Below are positions 22,448-31,201 of a stretch of DNA of 64,000 bases, in pieces. The DNA comes from Pseudomonas berkeleyensis (GTDB taxonomy: Bacteria; Pseudomonadota; Gammaproteobacteria; Pseudomonadales; Pseudomonadaceae). Both the position numbers and the translations under genes were made by a program. Every line of letters begins with the position of its first letter. The stretch's first letter is position 1. The DNA lies in assembly GCF_014109765.1 (NCBI RefSeq), contig NZ_CP059139.1:2608001-2672000 (forward strand). The letters run 5' to 3'. The notes under the pieces are model-generated. The model did not search any database, was not told where the DNA came from, and worked only from the letters and a program-made list of their open reading frames with translations.

Positions 22448-23653
22448 ATGACCGAAGCATATATTTTCGACGCGGTGCGCACGCCCCGTGGCAAGGGCAA
22501 GAAGGACGGCGCGTTATACAGCGTCAAGCCCGTTCAATTGGTTGCCGGCCTGCTGAACGCTTTGCAAACGCGCAACGATCTGGATACCAGCCAGGTTGAC
22601 GACATCGTGCTGGGTTGCGTGACGCCAGTGGGTGACCAGGGCGCCGATATCGCCAAGACCGCTGCCATGGTCGCGGACTGGGATGTCAGCGTGGCGGGCG
22701 TGCAGCTCAACCGCTTCTGCGCTTCTGGCCTGGAGGCGGTGAACATGGGGGCGATGAAGGTGCGCTCTGGCTTCGAGGATCTGGTGGTGGTCGGTGGCGT
22801 GGAGTCCATGTCGCGCATTCCCATGGGTTCTGATGGCGGCGCTTGGGTGATGGATCCAGAAACCAATATCCACACCAATTTCGTGCCGCAGGGTATCGGC
22901 GCCGACCTGATCGCCACCCTGGAGGGCTTCAGCCGCAGCGATGTCGATGCCTTCGCCCTGCGTTCGCAGCAGAAGGCGGCACGGGCCAACGCTGATGGTT
23001 CGTTCGGCAAGTCGCTGATTCCGGTGGCCGACCAGAACGGCATCGTGCTGCTCGACCATGACGAATTCATTCGTGGCGACTCCACACTGGATGGCCTCGG
23101 CAAGCTCAAGCCCAGCTTCGAGATGATGGGGCAGATGGGCTTCGACTCCACCGCGCTGCGCGTTTACAGCCATGTCGAGCGTATCGAGCACGTGCATACG
23201 CCGGGCAACAGCTCGGGCATCGTCGATGGCGCGGCGCTGATGCTGATTGGCTCCGAGGCCAAGGGTAAGGAACTGGGCCTGAAACCGCGTGCACGCATCG
23301 TCGCCACGGCGGTGACCAGTACCGACCCGACCATCATGCTTACAGGCCCGGCGCCGGCTACGCGCAAGGCATTGGCCAAGGCTGGGCTGTCCATCGATGA
23401 CATCGATCTGTTCGAGGTCAACGAGGCCTTCGCCTCGGTGGTGATGAAGTTCATGAAGGACATGGGCGTGAGCGAGAACAAGGTCAACGTCAATGGCGGC
23501 TCGATCGCCATGGGTCATCCGCTGGGCGCCACCGGTTGCGCCATCCTCGGCACGCTGCTCGACGAGCTGGAGAAACGTCAGTTGCGCTACGGCTTGGCCA
23601 CATTGTGCGTCGGCGGTGGCATGGGCATCGCCACGATCATCGAACGAGTCTGA
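22448..23653 (+). CDS. Acetyl-CoA C-acyltransferase (FadA-type thiolase)
   Basis: This 401-residue thiolase catalyses the last step of beta-oxidation, cleaving 3-ketoacyl-CoA with CoA. The nucleophilic Cys is in [12 protein letters not shown] near residue 95. The His and second Cys are in [10 protein letters not shown] and LCVGGGMG near the C-terminus. It precedes a FadB-type gene on the same strand, so the two should form a complete hydratase/dehydrogenase/thiolase set. The start [17 protein letters not shown] matches the common N-terminus. Confidence 0.95.
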   Translation: MTEAYIFDAVRTPRGKGKKDGALYSVKPVQLVAGLLNALQTRNDLDTSQVDDIVLGCVTPVGDQGADIAKTAAMVADWDVSVAGVQLNRFCASGLEAVNMGAMKVRSGFEDLVVVGGVESMSRIPMGSDGGAWVMDPETNIHTNFVPQGIGADLIATLEGFSRSDVDAFALRSQQKAARANADGSFGKSLIPVADQNGIVLLDHDEFIRGDSTLDGLGKLKPSFEMMGQMGFDSTALRVYSHVERIEHVHTPGNSSGIVDGAALMLIGSEAKGKELGLKPRARIVATAVTSTDPTIMLTGPAPATRKALAKAGLSIDDIDLFEVNEAFASVVMKFMKDMGVSENKVNVNGGSIAMGHPLGATGCAILGTLLDELEKRQLRYGLATLCVGGGMGIATIIERV

Positions 23654-23656
23654 CCG

Positions 23657-23709
23657 GTAGGGCGGGTGAAACCCGCCATTCGTATGTTGGCGGGTTGTAC
23701 CCGCCCTAC
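23657..23709. repeat. REP pair (GTAGGGCGGGT family)
   Basis: Two 21-base units face each other: the left runs 23657-23677 (starting GTAGGGCGGGTGAAACCC) and the right 23689-23709. Each can fold on its own, and the pair folds into a longer cruciform, as in a REPIN. A second copy of the family lies at 38175-38227. Confidence 0.8.
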
Positions 23710-23743
23710 GCAGCTCTCGCAGCTTTGGGAAGAGAATACAAAA

Positions 23744-25903
23744 ATGACTGACGCCATCCGTTACGAAAAGGGCCAGGACAATATCGTCGTCCTGACCATG
23801 GACATGCCCGGCCAGAGTGCTAACACCATGAACGCGGTCTACCGCGAAGCCATGGGCCAGATCGTCGATCGCCTGGAAGCGGAAAAGGATTCGATTGCCG
23901 GGGTGATCGTCACCTCGGCGAAGAAGACCTTCTTCGCCGGCGGCGATCTAAACGAGCTGATCAAGGTCACCAAGGCCGAGGCTCAAGGCTTCTACGAGAT
24001 GATCCTGAAGATCAAGGGGCAGCTACGCCGCCTGGAAACCCTCGGCAAGCCCGTGGTCGCTGCCATCAACGGTGCGGCGCTGGGCGGCGGTTGGGAAATC
24101 GCCCTGGCCTGTCACCACCGCATCGCCCTGAATGAGAGCCACGTGCAGCTCGGTTTGCCGGAAGTGACTCTCGGCCTGCTGCCGGGCGGCGGCGGGGTGG
24201 TGCGTATGGTGCGCATCCTTGGCCTGGAAAAGGCCCTGCCGTACCTGGCCGAAGGCAAGAAGGTGCGCCCGGACGCGGCGCTCAAGGCCGGCCTGATCCA
24301 CGACCTGGCCAGCGACCGCGATGACATGCTGGCCAAGGCCCGCGCCTGGATCGCCGCCAACCCGGCCGCCAAGCAACCGTGGGACGTGCAGGGCTACAAG
24401 ATCCCCGGTGGCACGCCCAGCTCGCCGAACGTGGCGCAGATGTTGGCCATCGCCCCGAGCGTGTTGCGCGACAAGACCAAGGGTTGTTTCCCAGCGCCGG
24501 AGAAGATCATGTGCGCGGCTGTCGAAGGCGCGCAGGTCGACTTCGATACCGCGCAGATCATCGAGGCGCGCTACTTCACCGAGCTGACCACCGGCCAGGT
24601 GGCGAAGAACATGATCGGCACCTTCTGGTTCCAGCTCAACGAGATCAATGCCGGCGGCTCACGCCCACAGGGTTATCCGAAATCGGTGACGAAGAAAGTC
24701 GGCGTGCTCGGTGCCGGCATGATGGGCGCCGGTATCGCCTACGTTTCGGCGGCGGCCGGCATCGAAGTAGTGCTCAAGGATGTGTCCCTCGAAGCAGCGG
24801 AGAAGGGCAAGGCCTACTCGGCCAAGCTGCTGGACAAGAAAGTCAGCAAGGGCCATATGACGGCCGAGCAGCGCGAGGCCTTCCTGGCGTTGATCAAGGC
24901 GACCGATAGCGAGGCGGACTTCGCCGGCTGTGACCTGATCATCGAGGCGGTATTCGAGGATCGTGCGCTCAAGGGCGAGGTCACCGCGGCAGCCGAATCT
25001 GCTGCGCTGAGCGATGCAGTGATCGCTTCCAACACCTCGACGTTGCCGATAACCGGCCTGGCCACTGCCGTGGCCAAGCCGGAAAAATTCATCGGCCTGC
25101 ACTTCTTCAGCCCGGTCGACAAGATGCCGCTTGTGGAGATCATCCGTGGCGAGCAGACCAGCGATGAGACGCTGGCGCGCGGCTTCGACTACGTCATGCA
25201 GATCAAGAAGACGCCCATCGTGGTCAACGACAGCCGCGGCTTCTTCACCTCGCGGGTGTTCGGCACCTTCACCAACGAAGGCCTGGCCATGCTCGGCGAA
25301 GGCGTGAATGCGGCGATGATCGAGAACGAGGCACGCAAGGCCGGCATGCCGGTCGGCCCCTTGGCGATCAGCGATGAAGTGTCGATGAGCCTGATGAACC
25401 ACATCCGTCAGCAGACCATCAAGGATCTGGCCGCCGAGGGTAAATCCATCCCTGAACATCCGGCCTTCGCTGTCATCGACCTGATGCTCAATGAGTACAA
25501 ACGTCCGGGCAAGGCGGCTGGTGCTGGTTTCTACGACTACCCGGCGGCCGGTGCTCCGGCCGGTGGCAAGAAGCACCTGTGGCCCGAACTCAGGGCGCGC
25601 TTCGAGAAGGCGGATGCGCAGATCTCGCAGGAAGACGTGCGCGATCGTATCCTCTTCATCCAGGCCATCGAGACGGTGCGTTGCGTGGAGGAGGGTGTGC
25701 TGAAGTCGGTGGCCGACGCCAACATCGGCTCGATCTTCGGTATTGGCTTCGCGGCCTGGACGGGCGGTGCGCTGCAATTCATCAACCAGTACGGCGTAAA
25801 GGACTTCGTCGCCCGGGCCCAGTACCTGGCCGAGCAGTACGGCGAGCGCTTCCTGCCGCCAGCGCTGCTGCTGGAGAAGGCGGCCAAGGGCGAGACGTTC
25901 TGA
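23744..25903 (+). CDS. FadB-type trifunctional enoyl-CoA hydratase / 3-hydroxyacyl-CoA dehydrogenase
   Basis: This 719-residue multifunctional protein has an N-terminal crotonase domain (oxyanion-hole segment AINGAALGGGWE near residue 112). A Rossmann NAD-binding domain follows (VGVLGAGMMGAGIAYV near 325), then two C-terminal 3-hydroxyacyl-CoA dehydrogenase domains (FTSRVFGTF near 505). It carries out the middle steps of beta-oxidation. ATG at 23744 is used because GGGAAGAG precedes it and the crotonase domain begins directly after. A REP pair separates it from the thiolase gene. Confidence 0.94.
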   Translation: MTDAIRYEKGQDNIVVLTMDMPGQSANTMNAVYREAMGQIVDRLEAEKDSIAGVIVTSAKKTFFAGGDLNELIKVTKAEAQGFYEMILKIKGQLRRLETLGKPVVAAINGAALGGGWEIALACHHRIALNESHVQLGLPEVTLGLLPGGGGVVRMVRILGLEKALPYLAEGKKVRPDAALKAGLIHDLASDRDDMLAKARAWIAANPAAKQPWDVQGYKIPGGTPSSPNVAQMLAIAPSVLRDKTKGCFPAPEKIMCAAVEGAQVDFDTAQIIEARYFTELTTGQVAKNMIGTFWFQLNEINAGGSRPQGYPKSVTKKVGVLGAGMMGAGIAYVSAAAGIEVVLKDVSLEAAEKGKAYSAKLLDKKVSKGHMTAEQREAFLALIKATDSEADFAGCDLIIEAVFEDRALKGEVTAAAESAALSDAVIASNTSTLPITGLATAVAKPEKFIGLHFFSPVDKMPLVEIIRGEQTSDETLARGFDYVMQIKKTPIVVNDSRGFFTSRVFGTFTNEGLAMLGEGVNAAMIENEARKAGMPVGPLAISDEVSMSLMNHIRQQTIKDLAAEGKSIPEHPAFAVIDLMLNEYKRPGKAAGAGFYDYPAAGAPAGGKKHLWPELRARFEKADAQISQEDVRDRILFIQAIETVRCVEEGVLKSVADANIGSIFGIGFAAWTGGALQFINQYGVKDFVARAQYLAEQYGERFLPPALLLEKAAKGETF

Positions 25904-25914
25904 GAACTGCCCTT

Positions 25915-25975
25915 GTAGGGTGCGCCATGTGCACCGCTCAAGCGGAGTGTCCCAGGTGCGCATGGCGCACCCTAC
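25915..25975. repeat. REP pair (GTAGGGTGCGC family)
   Basis: Two 21-base units (25915-25935 and 25955-25975) in inverted orientation share the GTAGGGTGCGC...CACC ends. Related copies lie at 36362-36429 (pair) and 44612-44632 (single). Confidence 0.8.
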
Positions 25976-25981
25976 GGATGC

Positions 25982-26008
25982 AGAAACGGCCCCGAAAGGG
26001 CCGTTTCT
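25982..26008. terminator. Bidirectional terminator between the FadB-type gene and the PepSY gene
   Basis: An 11-bp perfect stem, AGAAACGGCCC / GGGCCGTTTCT, with a five-base loop lies between convergent genes. A second small hairpin (26010-26028, ATTGACT / AGTCAAT) overlaps the PepSY stop. Confidence 0.8.
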
Positions 26009-26023
26009 CATTGACTGGATGAG

Positions 26024-26290
26024 TCAATCGTCCAACTGGTCGCGAATCACTGCACCGCTCTTGCCGTCGATACGGAATTCGTGAAGGCGGCCATCTTCTT
26101 TCAGGCCTTCGCCTTCCCAGTAACCGTCATTGTCGGCCTCGATCTTGTGCAGTTCGGTGTAGCCGGCTGCGCGGGCCTTGCTCAGGGCGTCCTCGATGCT
26201 GATCCAGTCACTGCCGGGGCGATCGGCGAAGGCATGGCCAGTCAGCAGCAGGCTGCCAGCGAGCAGGGCGATCAGGTTGCGTGTCTGCAT
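26024..26290 (-). CDS. Secreted PepSY-domain protein
   Basis: An 88-residue protein with a signal peptide (MQTRNLIALLAGSLLLTGHAFA) and one PepSY domain (ISIEDALSKARAAGYTELHKIE, then GYWEGEGLKEDGRLHEFRID). Small periplasmic PepSY proteins are common in Pseudomonas. They are thought to modulate proteases or bind envelope ligands, but no specific role is known here. Confidence 0.88.
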   Translation of the reverse strand: MQTRNLIALLAGSLLLTGHAFADRPGSDWISIEDALSKARAAGYTELHKIEADNDGYWEGEGLKEDGRLHEFRIDGKSGAVIRDQLDD

Positions 26291-26359
26291 GGTCTGGTTC
26301 CTCTTTCCGTTGAAGAAGGCGCCTGAAGGGCGCCTTGAGGAGTCTAGACCATCGCGATT

Positions 26360-26560
26360 TCACGCCGCCTGGCACCAGCCCTGCTGGATGCACACGGCTT
26401 CATGGATTGCCAATATTTCGCTGTGGCGGGTCGGCATGCGCAGGGTCAGCATGCTGCCGTCGTCGAGCTGCAGGGCGGCTTCGGTTTCGAATTGCAGGCC
26501 ACCGTCTTGCAGATGAACATAGGTGACGCCGTAGGCGTCATGACTGAGTTGGCTGTGCAT
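26360..26560 (-). CDS. Small hypothetical protein
   Basis: A 66-residue soluble protein beginning MHSQLSHDAYGVTYVHLQDG. It looks beta-rich in the first 45 residues (LQFETEAALQLDDGSMLTLRM). ATG at 26560 is chosen because AGGAGA precedes it at good spacing; the in-frame extension upstream lacks a ribosome site and has a proline- and arginine-rich composition. Function unknown. Confidence 0.7.
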   Translation of the reverse strand: MHSQLSHDAYGVTYVHLQDGGLQFETEAALQLDDGSMLTLRMPTRHSEILAIHEAVCIQQGWCQAA

Positions 26561-26582
26561 GGCTGTTCTCCTGCGTAGGCTG

Positions 26583-26696
26583 TCAGCTTTTACGGATGTC
26601 GCGGGCGGCTGGTGCTGCAGGCGCGGGACGAGCCGGAGCCGAAGTCTGGAAGGCGGAAGCAGCGGCGAAGCTGGCGAGTGCGGCATAGATGCTCAT
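26583..26696 (-). CDS. Predicted 37-residue alanine/proline-rich small protein
   Basis: A short frame begins MSIYAALASFAAASAFQTSA and continues with an Ala-Pro-rich tail ending DIRKS. AGAAGGAAA precedes the ATG at proper spacing, which is the main support for translation. It could be an exported peptide. It lies 22 bases before the next small gene on the same strand. No family is recognised. Confidence 0.5.
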   Translation of the reverse strand: MSIYAALASFAAASAFQTSAPARPAPAAPAARDIRKS

Positions 26697-26995
26697 GGTG
26701 AATTTCCTTCTGTGCAATGAGGGCGACTGCCCGATGTGGCGATATTCGCCGCGGGGCGGCAATCACAGAAGTGAATGAGGCGCATGGTAACTATCGAGGC
26801 GGCTGATAACGCGCCGAGCGGTACTTCCGTATAAGATAATTGTAAATTTTAATTGACGACTGTTTGGGGCCTTGCACAATGGCGGCGAAAGGCGAATATG
26901 CAGGGAAATCAAGCCCGGCTATTTCTTTGTGCAGGTTCATGTGTTAAGAAAAACGCACAAATCATCTGCACTTCGTGCTCACCACAGGAAACCTC

Positions 26996-27721
26996 ATGTC
27001 ACTGCGTATCTGCATCCTGGAAACTGACATTCTGCGCCCCGAGCTGGTCGACCAGTACCAAGGGTACGGCCGCATGTTCGAGCAATTGTTCGCCAAGCAA
27101 CCGCTGGCCGCAGAGTTCAGTGTCTACAACGTAGTGGAGGGTAACTACCCGCCCGATAGCGAGCATTTCGATGCCTATCTGGTGACGGGCAGCAAGGCTG
27201 ACTCGTTCGGCAGCGACCCCTGGATCCAGACGCTCAAGGCCTATCTGCTCGATCGCTACCAGCGTGGCCACAAGCTGCTCGGTATCTGCTTCGGCCATCA
27301 GTTGCTGGCTCTGCTGCTGGGTGGCAAGACGGAGCGCGCCGAGCAGGGGTGGGGCGTTGGTGTGCACAACTACCGGATTGCCAGCCAGCCGCAGTGGATG
27401 GATCCGCCCTTGGATAACCTGCAGTTGCTGATCAGCCATCAGGATCAGGTCACCCGATTGCCGGAGAACGCCACGCTGCTTGCTACCAGTGATTTCTGCC
27501 CGAACGCGGCCTATCACATCGAAGACCAGGTGCTGTGCTTCCAGGGGCATCCGGAATTCATCCACGACTATTCGCGGGCGTTGCTCGAGCTGCGCCAGCA
27601 GCACCTGGGCGAGCAGGTCTACCAGAGCGGTGTCGAGAGCCTCCAGCACCCCCAACAAGGCAATGCAGTCGCTGAGTGGATGATGCGCTTCGTCGCCCAG
27701 GGTAAAGAAGCCAAGGCGTGA
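26996..27721 (+). CDS. Class I glutamine amidotransferase-like protein
   Basis: A 241-residue stand-alone GATase1 domain. The nucleophile elbow GICFGHQLLA (Cys near residue 100) and the His-Glu pair in QGHPEF (near 182) are present, so it should release ammonia from glutamine or a gamma-glutamyl compound. No synthase partner is adjacent, unlike GMP or anthranilate synthase. The ATG at 26996 follows CACAGGAAACC, a good ribosome site. It may hydrolyse gamma-glutamyl derivatives; the substrate is unknown. Confidence 0.88.
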   Translation: MSLRICILETDILRPELVDQYQGYGRMFEQLFAKQPLAAEFSVYNVVEGNYPPDSEHFDAYLVTGSKADSFGSDPWIQTLKAYLLDRYQRGHKLLGICFGHQLLALLLGGKTERAEQGWGVGVHNYRIASQPQWMDPPLDNLQLLISHQDQVTRLPENATLLATSDFCPNAAYHIEDQVLCFQGHPEFIHDYSRALLELRQQHLGEQVYQSGVESLQHPQQGNAVAEWMMRFVAQGKEAKA

Positions 27722-27738
27722 AACCTGACGCTTGCCGG

Positions 27739-27772
27739 CATGAAAAAGCCCGGTTTTCCGGGTTTTTTCATG
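27739..27772. terminator. Bidirectional intrinsic terminator
   Basis: A stem including GAAAAAGCCCGG / CCGGGTTTTTTC with a TTTT loop ends the amidotransferase transcript. Its right arm contains the stop codon (27768-27770) of the convergent small gene. Confidence 0.85.
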
Positions 27773-28010
27773 CGTGCTGAGTGAGCACGAAGTGGGCGGA
27801 CAGCGCTTCACGTCTGCCGGGCGGCGGACTGTTCAGTTGCCGCTTGAGGCTCTCGGCCAGATCGAGGTGGTGGGCCAGCTTGTGCGTGCATTCGATATTG
27901 CGCGCCACGGCACCGGCCGAGCTCTTGCCGATACCGCAGAGTGCCAGCAGGGTGGTCAGTAGCGCCATGCCGGTCAGCATCAACAGCCGGGTGCGTTGGG
28001 TTCTGATCAT
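27768..28010 (-). CDS. Small membrane-anchored hypothetical protein
   Basis: An 80-residue product with an N-terminal hydrophobic helix (LLMLTGMALLTTLLALCGIG) and a soluble charged tail containing CTHKLAHHLDLAESLKRQL. It follows another small membrane protein gene after 9 bases, suggesting a two-gene unit. No family is recognised. Its stop lies inside the shared terminator. Confidence 0.6.
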   Translation of the reverse strand: MIRTQRTRLLMLTGMALLTTLLALCGIGKSSAGAVARNIECTHKLAHHLDLAESLKRQLNSPPPGRREALSAHFVLTQHA

Positions 28011-28019
28011 GACCGTCCC

Positions 28020-28214
28020 CTAACCCCGCGAAGCTGCGCCGAGCAGGGCAGGCAGATGAGTGATCAGGTTCTGCAGCGGGCCTGGCTGTTCGACGGTCGG
28101 GGTGCTGGGGTGCAAGGTGGCGTAGCTCAATACCAGCACGGTGGAGGTGCTGATCAGGTACAGGCCGATGGCGGCCAGGGCGCCATTGCGGGCGGCTTGA
28201 GAGAGGCGGGACAT
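28020..28214 (-). CDS. Small single-helix membrane protein
   Basis: A 64-residue product with a short charged N-terminus (MSRLSQAARNGALAAI) and one hydrophobic helix (IGLYLISTSTVLVLSYATL), then a Pro-rich tail. It lies directly upstream of the 80-residue membrane protein gene on the same strand. Function unknown. Confidence 0.55.
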   Translation of the reverse strand: MSRLSQAARNGALAAIGLYLISTSTVLVLSYATLHPSTPTVEQPGPLQNLITHLPALLGAASRG

Positions 28215-28360
28215 GTTCTGTGCTCCAGGTCGGGAGGTGGCGTGGGCACAGAATCGCTTAAGTCATTTCGATTGAATAATGGATGCTCTTCAGAGTAACT
28301 ATCGATCAAGTTGATGGTTGATGCGGGCTGCGATTTCGCAACGGCAACCCGCATGTTCCC

Positions 28361-29083
28361 TCAAGCCGTTGCCAGCTCTGCATCCATGCTGTTGATGCAC
28401 TCGCTCATGGCCTGCTGGCAGCGCTCCATCAAAGCGGGCATGTCGTCCAGGCTCAACCCTTCGGTCGGGATCGCCGGGAGCGAGCGGATCATGATGCGGC
28501 CGCTGCTCCAGCGGTTGAGGCGCATGGACTTGGCGTAGTTGCTGACGCACACCGGAATGATCGGCACGCCGGCGGTTATCGCCATCTGAAACGCGCCTTT
28601 CTTGAATGGCAGCAGGCCGCGGCCCTGGTTGCGGGTGCCTTCGGGGAAGACCCAGATCGAGGTGTCGCGATTACGCAGGGTTTCGGTGGTGGTCAGCATC
28701 GCGCGCTTGGCGGCCACCGCATTGCTGCGGTCGATCAGCACGTTGCCGGCCAGCCAGTACAACTGGCCGAAGAATGGCACCCATTTGAGGCTTTTCTTGC
28801 CGATGCTTACGGTGCGCTCCGGCACCACGCGGCCAAGCACGTACAGGTCGAAGTTGGATTGGTGGTTGGCGATGATCACGCAGGAGCGCTGGTGCTCCAG
28901 CAGTGGGCGTACATCGGTATTCAGCTTCAGGCGCAGCAGGCACAGGGCAGGGAGCGAATAGAGGCGTGCGCATAGGCGACTGTTGTCTGGGTTGAATGGG
29001 CGACACAGGCCGAGCAACAGGCCGAGTAGACCGGCCACAACAAAGTGCACGCCCATCAGCAGCATGCGCAAAACGAAAAGCAT
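28361..29083 (-). CDS. plsC: 1-acyl-sn-glycerol-3-phosphate acyltransferase
   Basis: This 240-residue inner-membrane acyltransferase converts lysophosphatidate to phosphatidate in phospholipid synthesis. Two hydrophobic N-terminal segments precede the HX4D catalytic motif in IANHQSNFD (near residue 73) and the substrate motif FPEGTRNQG (near 147). Pseudomonads have several paralogues, so it may be a secondary (lptA/patB-type) enzyme; the exact paralogue cannot be told. Confidence 0.88.
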   Translation of the reverse strand: MLFVLRMLLMGVHFVVAGLLGLLLGLCRPFNPDNSRLCARLYSLPALCLLRLKLNTDVRPLLEHQRSCVIIANHQSNFDLYVLGRVVPERTVSIGKKSLKWVPFFGQLYWLAGNVLIDRSNAVAAKRAMLTTTETLRNRDTSIWVFPEGTRNQGRGLLPFKKGAFQMAITAGVPIIPVCVSNYAKSMRLNRWSSGRIMIRSLPAIPTEGLSLDDMPALMERCQQAMSECINSMDAELATA

Positions 29084-29218
29084 GAGGGAAAACCGTCAGA
29101 GGAGGGGCGCGCAGTGTACGGGCGTTCACTTTGTCGGGCAATTGCCCGGAACTGCTGCTTGAGGTGGGCGAACGTCCAGAATTGTCGCAGATCTTGTCTG
29201 GCTCGAAACAGCAAACAG

Positions 29219-29242
29219 AAAGGGCGCCTTGCGGCGCCCTTT
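29219..29242 (-). terminator. Intrinsic terminator of alaC
   Basis: A 10-bp stem AAAGGGCGCC / GGCGCCCTTT with a four-base loop lies just beyond the alaC stop, with a partial T run (CTTTCTGTTTG) on the minus strand. Confidence 0.8.
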
Positions 29243-29246
29243 GTTC

Positions 29247-30476
29247 TTACTCGTTCTCGGTCTTGGCCGTTTTGCCCGGCAGTAATCCATCCGCCCGGAA
29301 CATCGCCTTGATGCCGCGCAGCGCCTGACGGCTGCGATCCTGGTTCTCGATCAGGGCGAAGCGCACATGGTCGTCGCCGTAATCACCGAAGCCCAGACCG
29401 GGCGAGACGCAGACCTTGGCTTCTGCCAGGAGCTTCTTGGCGAACTCCAGCGAGCCCAGGTGGGCGTAAGCGTCGGGAATCTTGGCCCAGATGTACATCG
29501 AGGCTTTGGGTTTTTCCACCATCCAGCCGATCTCGTGCAGGCCCTTGACCAACAGGTTGCGGCGCTGGCGGTACTGCTCGGCGATATCGCGCACGCATTG
29601 TTGATCGCCTTCCAGTGCGGCGATGGCCGCGACCTGCAGCGGCGTGAAGGTGCCGTAATCGTGGTAGCTCTTGATCCGCGCCAAGGCGCTGACCAGTTCC
29701 GGGTTGCCGACCATGAAGCCGATACGCCAGCCGGCCATGTTGTAGCTCTTGGACAGGGTGAAGAACTCCACCGCAATGTCCTTGGCGCCCGGTACCTGCA
29801 TGATCGATGGCGCTTTCCAGCCGTCGTAGACGATGTCGGCGTAGGCCAGGTCGTGAATTACCAGCACGTCGTACTGCTTGGCCAGGGTCACCACGCGTTC
29901 GAAGAAGTCCAGCTCCACGCATTGCGCGGTGGGGTTGGAGGGGAAGCCGAGAATCATCATCTTTGGCTTGGGGATCGATTCGCGAATGGCGCGTTCCAGC
30001 TCGGCGAAGAAGTCCACGCCCGGGATCAGCGGCACGGAGCGCACCTGGGCGCCAGCGATCACTGCGCCATAGATGTGGATCGGGTAACTGGGGTTGGGCA
30101 CCAGTACGGTGTCGCCATGATCCAGGGTGGCCAGCATCAGGTGCGCCAGGCCTTCTTTGGAACCGATGGTGACAATGGCTTCGCTTTCCGGATCGATCTC
30201 CACGTCGTAGCGGTCCTTGTACCAGCGCGAAATGGCACGGCGCAGGCGGGGAATACCGCGAGAGGTGGAGTATCCGTGGGTGTCTTCGCGTTGTGCGACC
30301 TGCACGAGTTTCTCGACGATATGCGGCGGAGTCGCACCGTCGGGGTTGCCCATGGAGAAGTCGATGATGTCCTCGCCGCGACGGCGTGCAGCCATCTTGA
30401 GTTCGGCGGTGATGTTGAAGACGTAGGGGGGGAGACGATCGATGCGCGCAAAGCGGCGCTTGGCGTTCTCAGCCAT
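29247..30476 (-). CDS. alaC: Alanine transaminase AlaC
   Basis: A PLP-dependent class I aminotransferase that interconverts alanine and pyruvate with glutamate/2-oxoglutarate. The 409-residue protein begins [20 protein letters not shown], with the PLP Lys in [15 protein letters not shown] (near residue 240) and the SMGNPDG and [10 protein letters not shown] segments of the family. ATG at 30476 is chosen because the aminotransferase N-terminus starts there; the frame runs further upstream without conserved sequence and into nasT. It lies 128 bases after nasT on the same strand. Confidence 0.93.
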   Translation of the reverse strand: MAENAKRRFARIDRLPPYVFNITAELKMAARRRGEDIIDFSMGNPDGATPPHIVEKLVQVAQREDTHGYSTSRGIPRLRRAISRWYKDRYDVEIDPESEAIVTIGSKEGLAHLMLATLDHGDTVLVPNPSYPIHIYGAVIAGAQVRSVPLIPGVDFFAELERAIRESIPKPKMMILGFPSNPTAQCVELDFFERVVTLAKQYDVLVIHDLAYADIVYDGWKAPSIMQVPGAKDIAVEFFTLSKSYNMAGWRIGFMVGNPELVSALARIKSYHDYGTFTPLQVAAIAALEGDQQCVRDIAEQYRQRRNLLVKGLHEIGWMVEKPKASMYIWAKIPDAYAHLGSLEFAKKLLAEAKVCVSPGLGFGDYGDDHVRFALIENQDRSRQALRGIKAMFRADGLLPGKTAKTENE

Positions 30477-30604
30477 GATTTCCTCGGATACGTGAGCGCC
30501 CGGAACCGTCCGAGCGACGTTGGCCACTGCTGCAGCCTGCGGCGAAGATACGCGCGCCGCCGTCTCGCTGTCCAGTACAGTCAGCGAGCGGAGTAGCGCA
30601 ACAG

Positions 30605-31183
30605 TCAGCCGCCGAGCATGTCGTGCATGGCGATGATCTGCTCGGCCACCTGGATCAGCTTCTGCTGGCGGCTCATAGCCTGGCGACGCATCAGGGTATA
30701 GGCCTCTTCCTCGTTGCAGTTCTTCATCTTCATCAACAGGCCCTTGGCCAGTTCCACGCGCTTGCGCTCGGCCAGTTGCGCATCGCGCGCCTGCAGTTGT
30801 GCGCGCAGCGCCTGATCGCTCTCGAAGCGGGCCATGGCCACGTCGAGAATGGGCTGCAGGCGCTGGGCATGGATGCCCTCGACGATGTAGGCGCTGACGC
30901 CGCTCTGGATCGCCTGGCGCATCACGCCGGGGTCGTGTTCGTCGGTGAACATGACGATGGGCCGTGGTTGGTCGCGGCTGACCAGTACCACCTGTTCCAT
31001 CACATCGCGACTGGGCGACTCGGTGTCGATCAGGATCACATCGGGTCGTACCGCCTCCACGCGCTCGGGCAGGTCGATGGTCAGGCCGGACTCGTCGATC
31101 ACCTCGAAACCGGCTTCGATCAGTGCGCATTTGAGGCGGCCGACCTTCTTCGGGGTGTCATTGATCAAAAGGATACGCAGCAT
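30605..31183 (-). CDS. nasT: ANTAR-domain nitrate antiterminator NasT
   Basis: NasT is an RNA-binding response-regulator-like protein that prevents leader termination of nitrate assimilation transcripts. The 192-residue product has an N-terminal receiver domain ([29 protein letters not shown] near residue 50) and a C-terminal ANTAR domain ([20 protein letters not shown], then IAMHDMLGG). It follows nasS after 18 bases; NasS is expected to hold NasT inactive until nitrate or nitrite binds. No nitrate reductase genes are in the window. Confidence 0.93.
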   Translation of the reverse strand: MLRILLINDTPKKVGRLKCALIEAGFEVIDESGLTIDLPERVEAVRPDVILIDTESPSRDVMEQVVLVSRDQPRPIVMFTDEHDPGVMRQAIQSGVSAYIVEGIHAQRLQPILDVAMARFESDQALRAQLQARDAQLAERKRVELAKGLLMKMKNCNEEEAYTLMRRQAMSRQQKLIQVAEQIIAMHDMLGG

Positions 31184-31201
31184 CGATGGCTCTCCCGGCA
31201 G

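Noticed and set aside
26010..26028. ATTGACT / AGTCAAT palindrome that resembles an Anr box
   Set aside because: The spacer is wrong for TTGAT-N4-ATCAA and it lies at the 3' end of the PepSY gene beside a terminator, so a transcription factor site is unlikely.
26860..26885. Possible sigma-54 element before the glutamine amidotransferase gene (TTTGGGGCCTTGCAC)
   Set aside because: GG and GC are only about five bases apart instead of ten, so it is not a -24/-12 promoter.
28305..28315. ATCAAGTTGAT palindrome upstream of the 64-residue membrane protein gene
   Set aside because: The half-sites point the wrong way and are too close together for an Anr/FNR box.
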